64,000 nt of DNA from Caulobacter vibrioides OR37 (GCF_000372645.1 NZ_APMP01000010.1:1-64000), one strand, 5' to 3'. Counted from the first letter of the stretch, positions 53,199-62,816 are shown. Numbers and translations: made by a program. The notes: a model not told the origin generated them from the letters alone.

Positions 53199-55445
53199 TT
53201 AGAACGCCACCTCGACGGTTCCCGTCACCGTGCGCGGGGGGCCGTAGAAGCCGATGACCGAGTTGTTGTAGGTCGGGGCGCCGAAGTTGTAGCCGCCGGT
53301 GCGATAGCGCTCGTCGGTCAGGTTCTTGCCGGTCAGCACGAACTTGTACTTGCCGCCCGGCGCGGTCCAGACCGCGGTCAGGTCGACGAGGGTGAAGGCC
53401 TTCTGGTCCAGGGCCGGCAGCGGTTGCTCGAACTGCTGGTACTTGTCGCGGTAGCTGACCATCGGGGTGATGGCCAGGGTCCCACCGGCCAGGTCGCCGC
53501 GCCAGGTCAGGCTGACATTGCCCGTGAACTTCGGCGTGTTCTGGAAGCCGTAGAGGTCGGCGACGTTGACGATCTGGCCCGTCGCCAGGGTCTGGGACGG
53601 ATTGACCGGGTTCGGCGCGCCGGCCGGCACGAAGCGGTTGAACGTGTCGTACTTGGCGTGGATGTAGCCCACCGACACGTTGCCCGACAGGCTGTGGCTG
53701 AGCTTGGCGCTGGCCTCGAACTCGGCGCCGTACAGCGTCGACGAGCCGGCGTTGTCGACCGAGCTGGCGATGCCCGACGGCACCACGACCTGGGTCGTGA
53801 CCTGCTGGTCGGTGTACTTGGACAGGAAGACCGCCGACGAGAACGACACGCGGCGGTCCAGGGCGAAGCCCTTCAGGCCGGCCTCGTAGGTCTTCACGAC
53901 CTCGGGCTTGTAGCCGTTGACCGTCTGCGGGGTGATGAACGCGTCGCCGCGCATGTCCCAGCCGCCCGACTTGAAGCCTTCCGAGAACGAGACGTAGCCC
54001 GTCAGATCCGGCGTCAGCTCATACGAGGCCGAGATGCGCGGGGTGAACTTCTCGAAGGTGGTCGCGGCGCTGTAGTTGGTGCGCGTCTGCAGGATCGGAC
54101 GCTGGGCGCCGCCCTGATACGGCGACGGCGTCGCGCCCAGATAGAAGAAGCGGAAGACGTTGGCGTGCTTGGCGTCGCGGGTGGCGCGGCCGCCCAGCGA
54201 GACCTTGAACTTGTCGGTCAGATTGGCGCTGAAGTCGAAGAAGGCCGCGAAGCTCTGGGTGCTGACCTTGCCACCGTCGGCGATCGAGACGCCCAGATTG
54301 CCGGCGATGGTGTCGAACTCGCCCGAGGCCTGGCTGTTCATGTAGTAGAGGCCAAAGACGCCCTGGACGATCTCGTCCGAATAGACGGCCTGCAGTTCCT
54401 GCGAGAACGAGCGGTCGTCATAGGTGGCCGGCACGTCCAGCGTCGGCAGCGGCGTGCCGTCGAAGTCGATCATGGTCTGGGTGTGACCGCGACGGTTAGC
54501 GGTGATCGACTTGAACGTCAGGTGGTTGGTGGCGTCCCACTGACCGGTGAGCGACACGCCCTTGGTCATGACGTGGTTCTTGTCGCCCAGGCCGGCCTGG
54601 GTGTCGTAGACGCCGAGGATCGGGTAGTTGCCCGTCGTCGGCAGCGTCTCGCGGTGGCCGTGGCGCGGGTTGGAATCGTCGGCCACGTGGTCATAGGCCA
54701 GGCGGAAGAACAGGGTGTCGGTCGGCTTGTACTCGGCGCTCAGGCGATAGGCCTGGACATCCTTGTTGTACTGGTCAGCGCCCGTGGTCAGGTTCTTGCC
54801 GTAGCCATCGTGCTTGTACAGCGCGTAGGTCGCGCCGACCGACAGGCCGGTCCCGTCGATCGGGGTCTGGGCCTGGACCAGCAGGTCGCGCTCGTTATAG
54901 CTGCCGTAGGTCGCGCGGATCTTGCCGCCGGACTCGTCGCCCAGGCGCCTGGTCACGTACTTGATCGCGCCGCCGATGGTGTTGCGGCCGTACAGCGTGC
55001 CTTGCGGGCCGCGCAGCACTTCGATGTGATCGATGTCGAAGATATCCAGCACCGCGCCCTGCGGCCGGTAGATATAGACGTCGTCGACATACAGACCCAC
55101 GCCCGGCTCGTAGCCCCACAGCGGGTCCTGCTGGCCGACGCCGCGGATATAGCTGATCAGGGTCGAGTTCGAACCGCGCGCGGTCTGAACGGTGATGTTC
55201 GGCGTGGTCTGCTGCAGGACCGTGATGTCCGTGCCGCCCTGCTGCTCCAGCTTGGCCGACGAGTAGGCCGAGACCGCGACCGGCACGTCCTTGAGGTTTT
55301 CCTCGCGCCGGCGGGCCGTGACGACCACCTGCTCGACGGACACCGAATTGTCGCCGGCCGGAGCCTTCTCCTGAGCCGAGGCGACGCTCGTGACGGCGCT
55401 CCACGCCGCGCCGGCCAGCAGCGCGGCCTTCCACATCGAATTCAT
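53199..55445 (-). CDS. TonB-dependent receptor, uptake cluster
   Basis: This 748-residue receptor has a signal peptide (LLAGAAWSAVTSVASAQ), a plug domain with VVVTARRREENLKDVPVAVS and RGPQGTLYGRNT, and a barrel ending in GTVEVAF with a terminal Phe. The plug motif is typical of Caulobacter sugar and aromatic receptors. Strong AAGGGAGGGG before the ATG at 55445. A TetR regulator begins upstream on the same strand and an MFS exporter/importer lies downstream, so the three probably serve a common substrate. Confidence 0.93.
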   Translation of the reverse strand: MNSMWKAALLAGAAWSAVTSVASAQEKAPAGDNSVSVEQVVVTARRREENLKDVPVAVSAYSSAKLEQQGGTDITVLQQTTPNITVQTARGSNSTLISYIRGVGQQDPLWGYEPGVGLYVDDVYIYRPQGAVLDIFDIDHIEVLRGPQGTLYGRNTIGGAIKYVTRRLGDESGGKIRATYGSYNERDLLVQAQTPIDGTGLSVGATYALYKHDGYGKNLTTGADQYNKDVQAYRLSAEYKPTDTLFFRLAYDHVADDSNPRHGHRETLPTTGNYPILGVYDTQAGLGDKNHVMTKGVSLTGQWDATNHLTFKSITANRRGHTQTMIDFDGTPLPTLDVPATYDDRSFSQELQAVYSDEIVQGVFGLYYMNSQASGEFDTIAGNLGVSIADGGKVSTQSFAAFFDFSANLTDKFKVSLGGRATRDAKHANVFRFFYLGATPSPYQGGAQRPILQTRTNYSAATTFEKFTPRISASYELTPDLTGYVSFSEGFKSGGWDMRGDAFITPQTVNGYKPEVVKTYEAGLKGFALDRRVSFSSAVFLSKYTDQQVTTQVVVPSGIASSVDNAGSSTLYGAEFEASAKLSHSLSGNVSVGYIHAKYDTFNRFVPAGAPNPVNPSQTLATGQIVNVADLYGFQNTPKFTGNVSLTWRGDLAGGTLAITPMVSYRDKYQQFEQPLPALDQKAFTLVDLTAVWTAPGGKYKFVLTGKNLTDERYRTGGYNFGAPTYNNSVIGFYGPPRTVTGTVEVAF

Positions 55446-55615
55446 GGGTTTCCCCTCCCTTGCTTCCGCCCTCCCGAGCATGGTCCTTCTCACGCGGACG
55501 TATGCTTGGGCCTCGCCTATTCATCGAACAGCGAATTGCGGACACAATCACCCGAACCGGCGACGGACGCCAGCGTTTTTTCACCAGGTGATGAAAATGA
55601 ACCGCCGGCTGACGG

Positions 55616-56329
55616 TCAGGCGGCGGAAGAGGCCTTGGCGATCACCGCCTCGAAGCCGGCGGCGCAGTACGAGAACAGCCGCGCCCGAACGGCTTCGAGG
55701 TCGCTGGAGTGGCACTCGCCTTCCGACAGGCTGTCGATCCGTCCGGTCTCGGACAGGGACAGCATCATCGACCCGGTCAGGAACTGGTAGCACCAGTAAA
55801 GGTCGCGATACTCCGCCTGCGGCCGAACGATCTTCAGGGTCTCGACCAGCTGATGGACCACGGGGTCGAAGAACCGGGCCATGGTCTCGCCGCCCCAGGC
55901 CGGCGTGTTGTTCACCTGGGCCACCAGCGCGAAATAGCTCTTCCAGCCGGGTCCGCCGTCCTGGGAGATGCGCAGCAGCGGGGCGATGAAGGCCTCGATC
56001 ACCCCCTCCACCGTCATGGCCCCGGCCCCCGGAGTCTCGGGGTCGTGCGCCTTCACATAGGCGTTCATCGACGCCTCGCGCGCCTGGTTGAGGATCTCGG
56101 CCCGTCGCAGGAACACCGCGTCGAACAGTTCGCGCTTGGCGCCGAAGTAGTAGTGGATCAGGGCGGTGTCGACGCCGGCCTCGGCCGCGACCTGGCGGGT
56201 CGTGACGCCGTGGAAGCCGTGGCGCGCGAACAGGCCCTCGGCCGCGTCGAGGATGGTCTCCTTCAGATCCAGGCCCTTGGCCTTGGAAGGACGGCCCCGC
56301 CCGCTGACGCGGGTCTTGGCTGCGGTCAT
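55616..56329 (-). CDS. TetR family transcriptional regulator
   Basis: This 237-residue regulator has an N-terminal helix-turn-helix with TILDAAEGLFARHGFHGVTTRQVAAEAGVDTALIHYYFGAK near residues 25-60 and a long ligand domain (about 70-230). It resembles the class with a C-terminal TetR_C_4-like domain. The gene lies directly upstream of the TonB receptor-MFS pair and likely represses it or responds to its substrate. The ATG at 56329 is preferred over 56374. Confidence 0.9.
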   Translation of the reverse strand: MTAAKTRVSGRGRPSKAKGLDLKETILDAAEGLFARHGFHGVTTRQVAAEAGVDTALIHYYFGAKRELFDAVFLRRAEILNQAREASMNAYVKAHDPETPGAGAMTVEGVIEAFIAPLLRISQDGGPGWKSYFALVAQVNNTPAWGGETMARFFDPVVHQLVETLKIVRPQAEYRDLYWCYQFLTGSMMLSLSETGRIDSLSEGECHSSDLEAVRARLFSYCAAGFEAVIAKASSAA

Positions 56330-56438
56330 GAATATGGGCCCGCTTGGTTGCGTTCCGTCCCCGGATAGGCGCAACCAAGCGCGGCTGGCAAGAGACCCTG
56401 GGTTATCGAGACCCGCGCAAGGCCGCCGGCGCCCCGGC

Positions 56439-56984
56439 TTAGCCGAAGAAAACCGCCCACATCAGGCGGCCCGGGATGAAGGTGAACAGGCCCGCCAGCA
56501 GCAGTCCGCCGACGAACATCCCCGTCATGGCCCGGCGGTGCGCGGCGACCTTGCCCCGCTTGATGGCGTAGACCGCGCCGGGCAGGCCGACGATCACCCA
56601 GCCGGACAGCAGGTGGATGAAGCTGAAATGGCCCGGATTGACCGCCCGGATGAACAGTGAGCTGACCGCTGTCGCGCCCATGGCCAGCACCCAGGTCCAG
56701 CCCAGCAGCTTGTGCGCGGCCGTGCCCTTGACCCGCATCATCAGCACCGCCCCGATCATCAACGCCGTCAGGGCCGAGAACAGGTGGATCCGGATGACCA
56801 GCGACGCCTGTGCGATCTTGTCCAGGTCCGGCGCGTGCGGGTGAAAGGACAGCGCGGCCGCGTGGCCGGCGAAACGCGGCGCGATCACCGCGACGATGAC
56901 GCTGGCCGTCACCGCGCCGATCAGGCCCATCCGAACTCCGATCCAGCGGGCGTCCTGAGACATTGACTTGCCTTGCTCGGCCAT
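56439..56984 (-). CDS. DUF2306 membrane protein
   Basis: This 181-residue protein has about four to five hydrophobic segments (for example SALTALMIGAVLMMRVKG near residue 70, and FVGGLLLAGLFTFIPGRLMW near 157) with histidines in KLLGWTWVLAMGA and GHFSFIHLLSGWVI that fit the DUF2306 family, whose role is unknown. GAGTGAGGGAAG precedes the ATG at 56984. It is divergent from the LytTR gene, and such DUF2306/LytTR pairs are common, suggesting the membrane protein is its target or partner. Confidence 0.82.
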   Translation of the reverse strand: MAEQGKSMSQDARWIGVRMGLIGAVTASVIVAVIAPRFAGHAAALSFHPHAPDLDKIAQASLVIRIHLFSALTALMIGAVLMMRVKGTAAHKLLGWTWVLAMGATAVSSLFIRAVNPGHFSFIHLLSGWVIVGLPGAVYAIKRGKVAAHRRAMTGMFVGGLLLAGLFTFIPGRLMWAVFFG

Positions 56985-57056
56985 CTTCCCTCACTCCGAT
57001 CCTGGCGGGCGTCCCGGCGCCGCGCCGTCGGAAACCTGAGTGGAGTGGGCGGGTTC

Positions 57057-57872
57057 GTGTCTCAATCGTCGTTGCGCCAGTCGCCGGCCTCGTTTCGTGA
57101 ACGGCTGGGGGATGTCGTTCGCGCTTCGCGAATGGCGATGACCTCGAAGGAGAGCCTGCGCGGCCTGGCGGCGTCGGCGGCGGCGGGCGTGTTCCTGGCT
57201 CTGATCGGCGCGTTCGGCACCGATGGCATCCCGGTGCTTACCCGCGTCGCGTACTGGGTCGGCCTGTGCTTCACCGGCGCGGTCGTCGGCACCGGGCTCA
57301 GCCGGACCATCGGCCGGAACGGGCGGGCCTATGCGCGGCCCTGGCTGTATGGAAGCCTGACCGCGATCGGCGTCACCCTGCCTTTCACCGTGGTGGTCTG
57401 GCTGGTCAGCGAGATGACCTTCCAGGGCCGCCCCCGCCTGGCGGCCCTGCCCCTGTACCTGCCGCCGGTGTTCATCGTCACCGTGGCCATGACCGGCCTG
57501 AACTTCCTGGCGCAGCGCCCGCTGACCGCGACACACGCCGCCCCGGCGTGCGGGCCCGAGCCCCGGTTCTTGGCCCGCCTGCCGGCAAAGCTGCGCGGCG
57601 CGGACCTGTTCGCCGTCGAGGCCGAGGATCACTATCTGCGCCTGCACACCTCGCGCGGCCAGGACCTGATCCTGATGCGCCTGGCGGACGCGGTGGCCGA
57701 GCTGGAGGGCATCGAGGGCGCCCAGGTCCACCGCTCCTGGTGGGTGGCCCGGGCCGCCGTCGAAGGCGCCCGGCGCGGCGACGGCCGGGCGACCCTCAAG
57801 CTCAAGGGCGAGATCGAAGCGCCGGTCAGCAGGGCTTACGCCAAGGCCCTGCGCGAGGCGGGTTGGTTCTGA
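57057..57872 (+). CDS. Membrane-anchored LytTR transcriptional regulator
   Basis: This 271-residue protein has about four N-terminal membrane segments (SAAAGVFLALIGAFGTDGI, VAYWVGLCFTGAVVGTGL, LYGSLTAIGVTLPFTVVVWL, VFIVTVAMTGLNFLA) and a C-terminal LytTR DNA-binding domain at about 175-265 (LFAVEAEDHYLRLHTSRGQD, VHRSWWVARAAVEGA). Such proteins sense a membrane signal and control the adjacent gene. GTG 57057 has GGAGTGGG upstream; an ATG at 57129 is a possible alternative. It is divergent from DUF2306. Confidence 0.85.
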   Translation: MSQSSLRQSPASFRERLGDVVRASRMAMTSKESLRGLAASAAAGVFLALIGAFGTDGIPVLTRVAYWVGLCFTGAVVGTGLSRTIGRNGRAYARPWLYGSLTAIGVTLPFTVVVWLVSEMTFQGRPRLAALPLYLPPVFIVTVAMTGLNFLAQRPLTATHAAPACGPEPRFLARLPAKLRGADLFAVEAEDHYLRLHTSRGQDLILMRLADAVAELEGIEGAQVHRSWWVARAAVEGARRGDGRATLKLKGEIEAPVSRAYAKALREAGWF

Positions 57873-57903
57873 ACCCGGTCCTCGCCGGCGCGGACGTTCC
57901 GGC

Positions 57904-59301
57904 TCACGCCTTCCATCCGCCGCCCAGGGCCTTGTAGATCGCCACCACGTCTGTGTTGACGCCGGTCTCGGCGACGCTGAGGGCGTCTTCGGCGGCCAGC
58001 AGGGTGCGCTCGGCGTCGAGCAGCACCAGGAAGTCGATGCCGCCTTCCCTGTACTGGATGCGCGCCAGCTCGGCCGCGCGCCGGGAGGCGGCGGCCTGGT
58101 CGGTCAGGCTCTTCAGCTGGGCCTGCTGCTGGCGATAGGCGACCAGGGCGTTCTCCAGATCCTCCAGCGCCCGCAGGACGGTCTGGTCGTAGTTGGCCAG
58201 GGCCGCGTCATCGCGGGCACGCGCCGCGCGCAGGCGGGCGTGGGCGCTGCCGAGGTCCAGGGCCGGCCAGCTGACGGTGGGCGCCACCGACCAGGCCTTG
58301 CTGGCGCTGTCGCCGAAGCCCGCCGACGTCCCCGACAGGAAGCCGACGAAGCCGCTCACCGAGACGCGCGGGAAGAGGTCGGCCGTGGCCACGCCGACCT
58401 GGGCGGTCTGGGCCGCCAGCCGGCGTTCGGCCGCCTGCACGTCCGGACGACGGCGCAGGAGGTCGCTGGCCTCGCCGATCGGCAGGGCCGTGATCAACGG
58501 CCGCGTATCGGTCGCGCGGGCGACCAGCAGGGCGTCCAGCGCGCCGGGCCTCTGGCCAGTCAGCACGGCCAGACGATAGTTCGCGCGCTTCTCGGCCGTG
58601 ATCAGGCCTGGGATCGCCGCCTCCGTGGCGTTGAGGCGCGCCTGGGCCGAGGCCACGTCGATCGGGCCGCCGGCCCCGGCGTCGAACCGCACCTTGGTCA
58701 GCCGCAGGGTCTCGCGCTGGGTCTCGAGATTGCGGTAGGCGACCTTCAGACGGGCCTGGGCGCCGCGCAGTTCGAGATAGTTTCGAGCGACCTCCGCCGC
58801 GACCGTGACCTGGGCGTCGCGCAGGTCGGCCTGGGCCGCGCCCGCCTCGGCGCCGGCCGCCTCCACGCCGCGCCGGACGCGGCCGAAGAGATCGATCTCC
58901 CAGCCGGCGTCGAAGCCGGCCTGATAGGTCTGGCTCTCGACGCGCCGGCCGTTCGAGCCGGGCTGTTGCTCGTTGCTCTTGGCGTAAGTCCCGTCGGCCA
59001 CGACGTGCGGCAGGAGGTCCAGCTTCTGCTCGGTGAACAACGCCCGGGCCTCGGCGACCCGAGCGACGGCGATCTTGAGATCCAGATTGGCCGAAAGGGC
59101 CTGGCCGATCAGTTGATCCAGCACCGGATCGCCGAACGCCTTCCACCACTCCGCTTCCGGATTGGCGGCGGTGAAGACGGCCGGGTCGGCGTTCTGGAAG
59201 GCCGCCGGCGGGGTCGCCGGCGCCTTGTAGTCCGGGCCCACCGCGCAGGCGGCGGCGGTCAGGGAGACGCCGGCGATAAGGAAGAGTCTGAGAGCGTTCA
59301 T
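57904..59301 (-). CDS. nodT: RND efflux outer-membrane lipoprotein, NodT/OprM type
   Basis: This 465-residue TolC-family channel has a lipoprotein signal (lipobox TAAAC near residue 19), two long coiled-coil repeats (for example VARVAEARALFTEQKLDL near residue 80 and VASAQARLNATEAAIPGL near 213), and the barrel segments of the NodT subfamily. It is the outer-membrane exit duct of the acrA-acrB-nodT pump found in Caulobacter. It is last in the operon, with a REP pair in the gap from acrB. Caulobacter nodT is needed for drug export. Confidence 0.93.
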   Translation of the reverse strand: MNALRLFLIAGVSLTAAACAVGPDYKAPATPPAAFQNADPAVFTAANPEAEWWKAFGDPVLDQLIGQALSANLDLKIAVARVAEARALFTEQKLDLLPHVVADGTYAKSNEQQPGSNGRRVESQTYQAGFDAGWEIDLFGRVRRGVEAAGAEAGAAQADLRDAQVTVAAEVARNYLELRGAQARLKVAYRNLETQRETLRLTKVRFDAGAGGPIDVASAQARLNATEAAIPGLITAEKRANYRLAVLTGQRPGALDALLVARATDTRPLITALPIGEASDLLRRRPDVQAAERRLAAQTAQVGVATADLFPRVSVSGFVGFLSGTSAGFGDSASKAWSVAPTVSWPALDLGSAHARLRAARARDDAALANYDQTVLRALEDLENALVAYRQQQAQLKSLTDQAAASRRAAELARIQYREGGIDFLVLLDAERTLLAAEDALSVAETGVNTDVVAIYKALGGGWKA

Positions 59302-59319
59302 GACAGACCTCGAAGGTCT

Positions 59320-59359
59320 CCCTTCCCCCTTGGATGGGGAAGGGTGGGGATGGGGGTGA
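59320..59359. repeat. REP-like palindrome, nodT side of the acrB-nodT gap
   Basis: CCCTTCCCC/GGGGAAGGG arms (59320-59328 and 59336-59344) with a 7-base loop, then TGGGGATGGGGGTGA. Same unit as around DUF559. It begins 18 bases upstream of the nodT ATG. Confidence 0.9.
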
Positions 59360-59405
59360 AAGCGGGTCCGGAGGTGGCGCTGCCGAGCTGAAGCCCGCCG
59401 ATGCT

Positions 59406-59446
59406 GTCACCCCCACCCCTGCCCCTCCCCCATCGAAGGGGGAGGG
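59406..59446. repeat. REP-like palindrome, acrB side of the acrB-nodT gap
   Basis: Inverted copy: TCACCCCCACCCC then CCCTCCCCC/GGGGGAGGG arms (59423-59431 and 59438-59446). It lies 21 bases past the acrB stop codon and pairs head to head with 59320-59359. Confidence 0.9.
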
Positions 59447-59467
59447 AAACGCGTGTCCCGGCGGTCA

Positions 59468-62400
59468 TCAGTGGGCCTCGACCGCCGCCGGATTGGCCGC
59501 CTTCAGCGCGGCCCGGCGGGCCGTGTTGCGGCGGATCACGTAGTAGAAGATCGGGGTCAGGATCAGGCCGAAGACGGTCACGCCCAGCATCCCCGCGAAC
59601 ACCGCCACGCCCATGGCGCGGCGCATCTCGGCCCCGGCCCCGTGCGACACCACCAGGGGATAGACCCCCATGATGAAGGCGATCGAGGTCATCAGGATCG
59701 GCCGCAGGCGCAGGCGGCAGGCCTCCAGCACCGCCTGGAGCGGGCTGTCGCCATGCTCCTCGCGCTCCTTGGCGAACTCCACGATCAGGATGGCGTTCTT
59801 GCACGCCAGGCCGACCAGCACGATCAGGCCGATCTGGGTGAAGATGTTGTTGTCGCCCTTGCTGATCCACACGCCGGCCAGGGCCGACAGCAGGGTCATC
59901 GGCACGATCAGGATCACGACCAGCGGCAGGCTCCAGCTCTCGTACTGGGCGACCAGAACCAGGAAGGCCAGCAGCACGCAGAGCGGGAAGATGAAGACCG
60001 CCGTGTTGCCCGCCAGGATCTGCTGGTAGGTCAGCTCGGTCCATTCGTAGCCCATGCCGTTGGGCAGCTCCTTCTTGGCGAGGTCTTCCAGGGCCTTCTG
60101 GGCCTGGCCGGTCGAGTAGCCGGGCGCCGGGCCGCCGTTGATCTCGGCGGTCAACATGCCGTTGTAGTGGCTCTCGCGGTCGGGACCGGTGGTCTCGTGG
60201 AAATTCACGAAGGCGCCCAGCGGGATCATCTGGCCCGACCCGTTGCGGGTCTGCAGGCGCAGCATCTGCTCGGGCTGCAGGCGGAATTTCTGGTCAGCCT
60301 GCACGTTGACCTCGTAGGTCCGCCCGAAGCGGTTGAAGTCGTTGACGTACAGCGAGCCCAGATAGACCTGCATCGTCTCGAAGAGGTCGGTCAGGGACAC
60401 GCCCTGGGCCCTCGCCTTCTCGCGGTCGATATCGGCCTGAATCTTCGGCACGCTGACCTGATAGCTGGAGAAGATCCCCGCCAGGGCCGGGTCCTTCCGC
60501 GCCTTGTCCATCAGGTTCTGGGTGGCTTTGTTCAGCTCTTCCGGACCCAGGCCCGCCTTGTCGACGATCTGCATCCGGAAGCCGCCGATCGTGCCCAGGC
60601 CCTGGACGGACGGCGGCGGGAAGACGGCGATCTGGGCGTCTGGGATGGCGCTGAACTTCTGGTTCAGGGCGGCCACGATGGCGCCGGCCTGCTTGTCCTT
60701 GTCGCGACGGTTCTTGAAGTCGTCGAGCGGATAGAACACCGCGCCCGAGTTGGGGCTGTTGATCAGCCCGTTCACCGACAGACCCGGAAAGGCCACCGAG
60801 TGCTTGAGACCCGGCACGGTCTTGGCGATCTCGCCCATCTGGCGGATCACCGCCTCGGTGCGGTCCAGCGACGCGGCGTCGGGCAGCTGCACGACGGCGA
60901 CCACATAGGCCTTGTCCTGCTGCGGCACGAAGCCGGTCGGGGTCTTGGCGAAGGCGAAGACCGTCAGAGCCAGCAGGACCGCATAGATCACTAGGCCCGC
61001 CGTGGAGCGGCCCAGGGTCTTGGCGATACCGCCGACATAGCCGTTAGAGGCCTTGGCGAAGAAGCGGTTGAACGGATTGAACAGCCAGCCCAGGCCTGCG
61101 TCGATCAGCTTCTGGAAGCGGTCCTTGGGCGCGTCATGCGACTTCAGCAGCACCGCGGCCAGGGCCGGCGACAGGGTCAGGGAGTTGAAGGCCGAGATCA
61201 CCGTCGAGATGGCGATGGTCAGGGCGAACTGGCGGTAAAACTGGCCCGACAGGCCGCTGATAAAGGCGGTGGGGATGAACACCGCGCACAGGACGAGGGC
61301 CGTGGAGACGATGGGTCCCGTCACCTCGGTCATCGCCTTGCGGGTGGCGTCGGGCGGCGCGAGGCCGAGGCTGATGTTCCGCTCGACGTTCTCGACCACC
61401 ACGATGGCGTCGTCCACCACGATGCCGATGGCCAGCACCAGGCCGAACAGGGTCAGGGCGTTGAGGCCAAAGCCCAGCATCAGCATCACGGCGAACGTGC
61501 CGATCAAGGACACGGGCACGGCGATCAGCGGGATCACCGAGGCGCGCCAGCCTTGCAGGAAGATCACCACCACGATGACCACCAGGATGATGGCCTCGAT
61601 CAGGGTGTGGACCACCGAGTCGATCGACTGCTGCACGAAGGCGGTCGTGTCGTAGATGATCTCGTAGTCGACGCCCTCGGGGAACTCCTTCTTGAGTTCC
61701 TTCATGGTCTTCTTGACCTCGGCCGCCATTTGCAGGGCGTTGGAGCCGGGGCGCTGGAAGATCGGCATGGCGACCGCCGACTTGTTGTCGAGCAAGGAGC
61801 GCAGGGCGTAGTTGTTGGCGCCCAGCTCGACCCGGGCCACGTCGCCCAGGCGGGTGATCTGGCCGTCGGGGCCCGAGCGGACGATGACCTGGCGGAACTG
61901 CTCCTCGTCGGTCAGGCGGCCCGGCGCGTTGACCGACAGCTGGAAGTCCGCGCCCGAGCCCGCGTTGGGCGGCGCGCCCAGCTGGCCGGCGGCGACCTGG
62001 ACGTTCTGCTCGCGCAGCGCCTGGACCACGTCGCCGGTGGTCATGGAGAGCGCCGCCAGCTTCTCGGGATCCAGCCAGATCCGCATCGAATAGGCGCCCG
62101 CGCCGAAGATCTGCACGTCGCCGACGCCATTGATGCGCTTCAGCCGATCGCGAACGTTCAGCTGCGCGTAATTGCTGAGGTACAGCATGTCGTAGCGGTT
62201 GTTCGGCGAGATCATGTGCACGACCAGGGTCAGGTCGGGCGAGGCCTTGTCCGTCGTGACGCCGATCCGCTGCACTTCTTGAGGAAGCTTCGGCAGGGCC
62301 TGGGCGACGCGGTTCTGGACCTGCACCTGGGCCTTGTCGAGGTCGGTGCCCAGGGCGAAGGTCACGGTCAGCACCATGGCCCCGTCGGCGGCCGACTGGG

Positions 62401-62644
62401 ACGACTGGTAGATCATGCCCTCGACGCCGTTGATCGCCTGCTCCAGCGGCGCGGCGACGGTCTGGCCGATGACGGACGGGTTGGCGCCGGGATAGGCCGC
62501 GCGCACGACCACGGTCGGCGGCACGACTTCCGGATACTCGCTGATCGGCAGCTGTGGCAGCGACACCAGGCCGGCGATGAAGATGATGATCGAAAGCACG
62601 GCCGCGAAACGCGGTCGGCTCACGAAGAACTTGGAAAAGGACAT
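59468..62644 (-). CDS. acrB: RND multidrug efflux permease, HAE-1 family (AcrB)
   Basis: This 1058-residue inner-membrane pump has the twelve-helix AcrB plan with two large periplasmic loops. It starts MSFSKFFVSRPRFAAVLSI, shows PQLPISEYPEVVPPTVVVRAAYPGA near residue 30, and the proton-relay VDDAIVVVENVERN near residue 405 with the paired Asp. It exports drugs, bile salts or similar compounds with AcrA and NodT. Operon order acrA, acrB, nodT matches Caulobacter, where a TipR repressor controls it; the regulator is outside the window. Confidence 0.95.
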   Translation of the reverse strand: MSFSKFFVSRPRFAAVLSIIIFIAGLVSLPQLPISEYPEVVPPTVVVRAAYPGANPSVIGQTVAAPLEQAINGVEGMIYQSSQSAADGAMVLTVTFALGTDLDKAQVQVQNRVAQALPKLPQEVQRIGVTTDKASPDLTLVVHMISPNNRYDMLYLSNYAQLNVRDRLKRINGVGDVQIFGAGAYSMRIWLDPEKLAALSMTTGDVVQALREQNVQVAAGQLGAPPNAGSGADFQLSVNAPGRLTDEEQFRQVIVRSGPDGQITRLGDVARVELGANNYALRSLLDNKSAVAMPIFQRPGSNALQMAAEVKKTMKELKKEFPEGVDYEIIYDTTAFVQQSIDSVVHTLIEAIILVVIVVVIFLQGWRASVIPLIAVPVSLIGTFAVMLMLGFGLNALTLFGLVLAIGIVVDDAIVVVENVERNISLGLAPPDATRKAMTEVTGPIVSTALVLCAVFIPTAFISGLSGQFYRQFALTIAISTVISAFNSLTLSPALAAVLLKSHDAPKDRFQKLIDAGLGWLFNPFNRFFAKASNGYVGGIAKTLGRSTAGLVIYAVLLALTVFAFAKTPTGFVPQQDKAYVVAVVQLPDAASLDRTEAVIRQMGEIAKTVPGLKHSVAFPGLSVNGLINSPNSGAVFYPLDDFKNRRDKDKQAGAIVAALNQKFSAIPDAQIAVFPPPSVQGLGTIGGFRMQIVDKAGLGPEELNKATQNLMDKARKDPALAGIFSSYQVSVPKIQADIDREKARAQGVSLTDLFETMQVYLGSLYVNDFNRFGRTYEVNVQADQKFRLQPEQMLRLQTRNGSGQMIPLGAFVNFHETTGPDRESHYNGMLTAEINGGPAPGYSTGQAQKALEDLAKKELPNGMGYEWTELTYQQILAGNTAVFIFPLCVLLAFLVLVAQYESWSLPLVVILIVPMTLLSALAGVWISKGDNNIFTQIGLIVLVGLACKNAILIVEFAKEREEHGDSPLQAVLEACRLRLRPILMTSIAFIMGVYPLVVSHGAGAEMRRAMGVAVFAGMLGVTVFGLILTPIFYYVIRRNTARRAALKAANPAAVEAH

Positions 62645-62680
62645 CGTTGTCGTCCTGGGGAGAGGAGCGCGTTTGGCGAA

Positions 62681-62727
62681 CCCCTCACCCTTGATGGGGG
62701 AGGGGGAGGGGCAGGGGTGGGGGTGAT
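62681..62727. repeat. REP-like palindrome, acrB side of the acrA-acrB gap
   Basis: A hairpin of CCCCTCACCC then TTGATGGGGGAGGGG extends into GCAGGGGTGGGGGTGATCA. It ends about 45 bases before the right copy and is the same unit as at 59320, here with a slightly changed stem. Confidence 0.85.
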
Positions 62728-62771
62728 CACCGAGGGGAAGGCGAGCGCGGCGCTAAGCTTCAGGCGCCGTG

Positions 62772-62813
62772 GTCACCCCCATCCCCGCCCTTCCCCCATC
62801 GAGGGGGAAGGGA
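62772..62813. repeat. REP-like palindrome, acrA side of the acrA-acrB gap
   Basis: GTCACCCCCATCCCCG then a perfect 10-base stem CCCTTCCCCC/GGGGGAAGGG (62788-62797 and 62803-62812). It ends four bases before the acrA stop codon begins at 62817 and is inverted to 62681-62727. Confidence 0.9.
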
Positions 62814-62816
62814 GAG

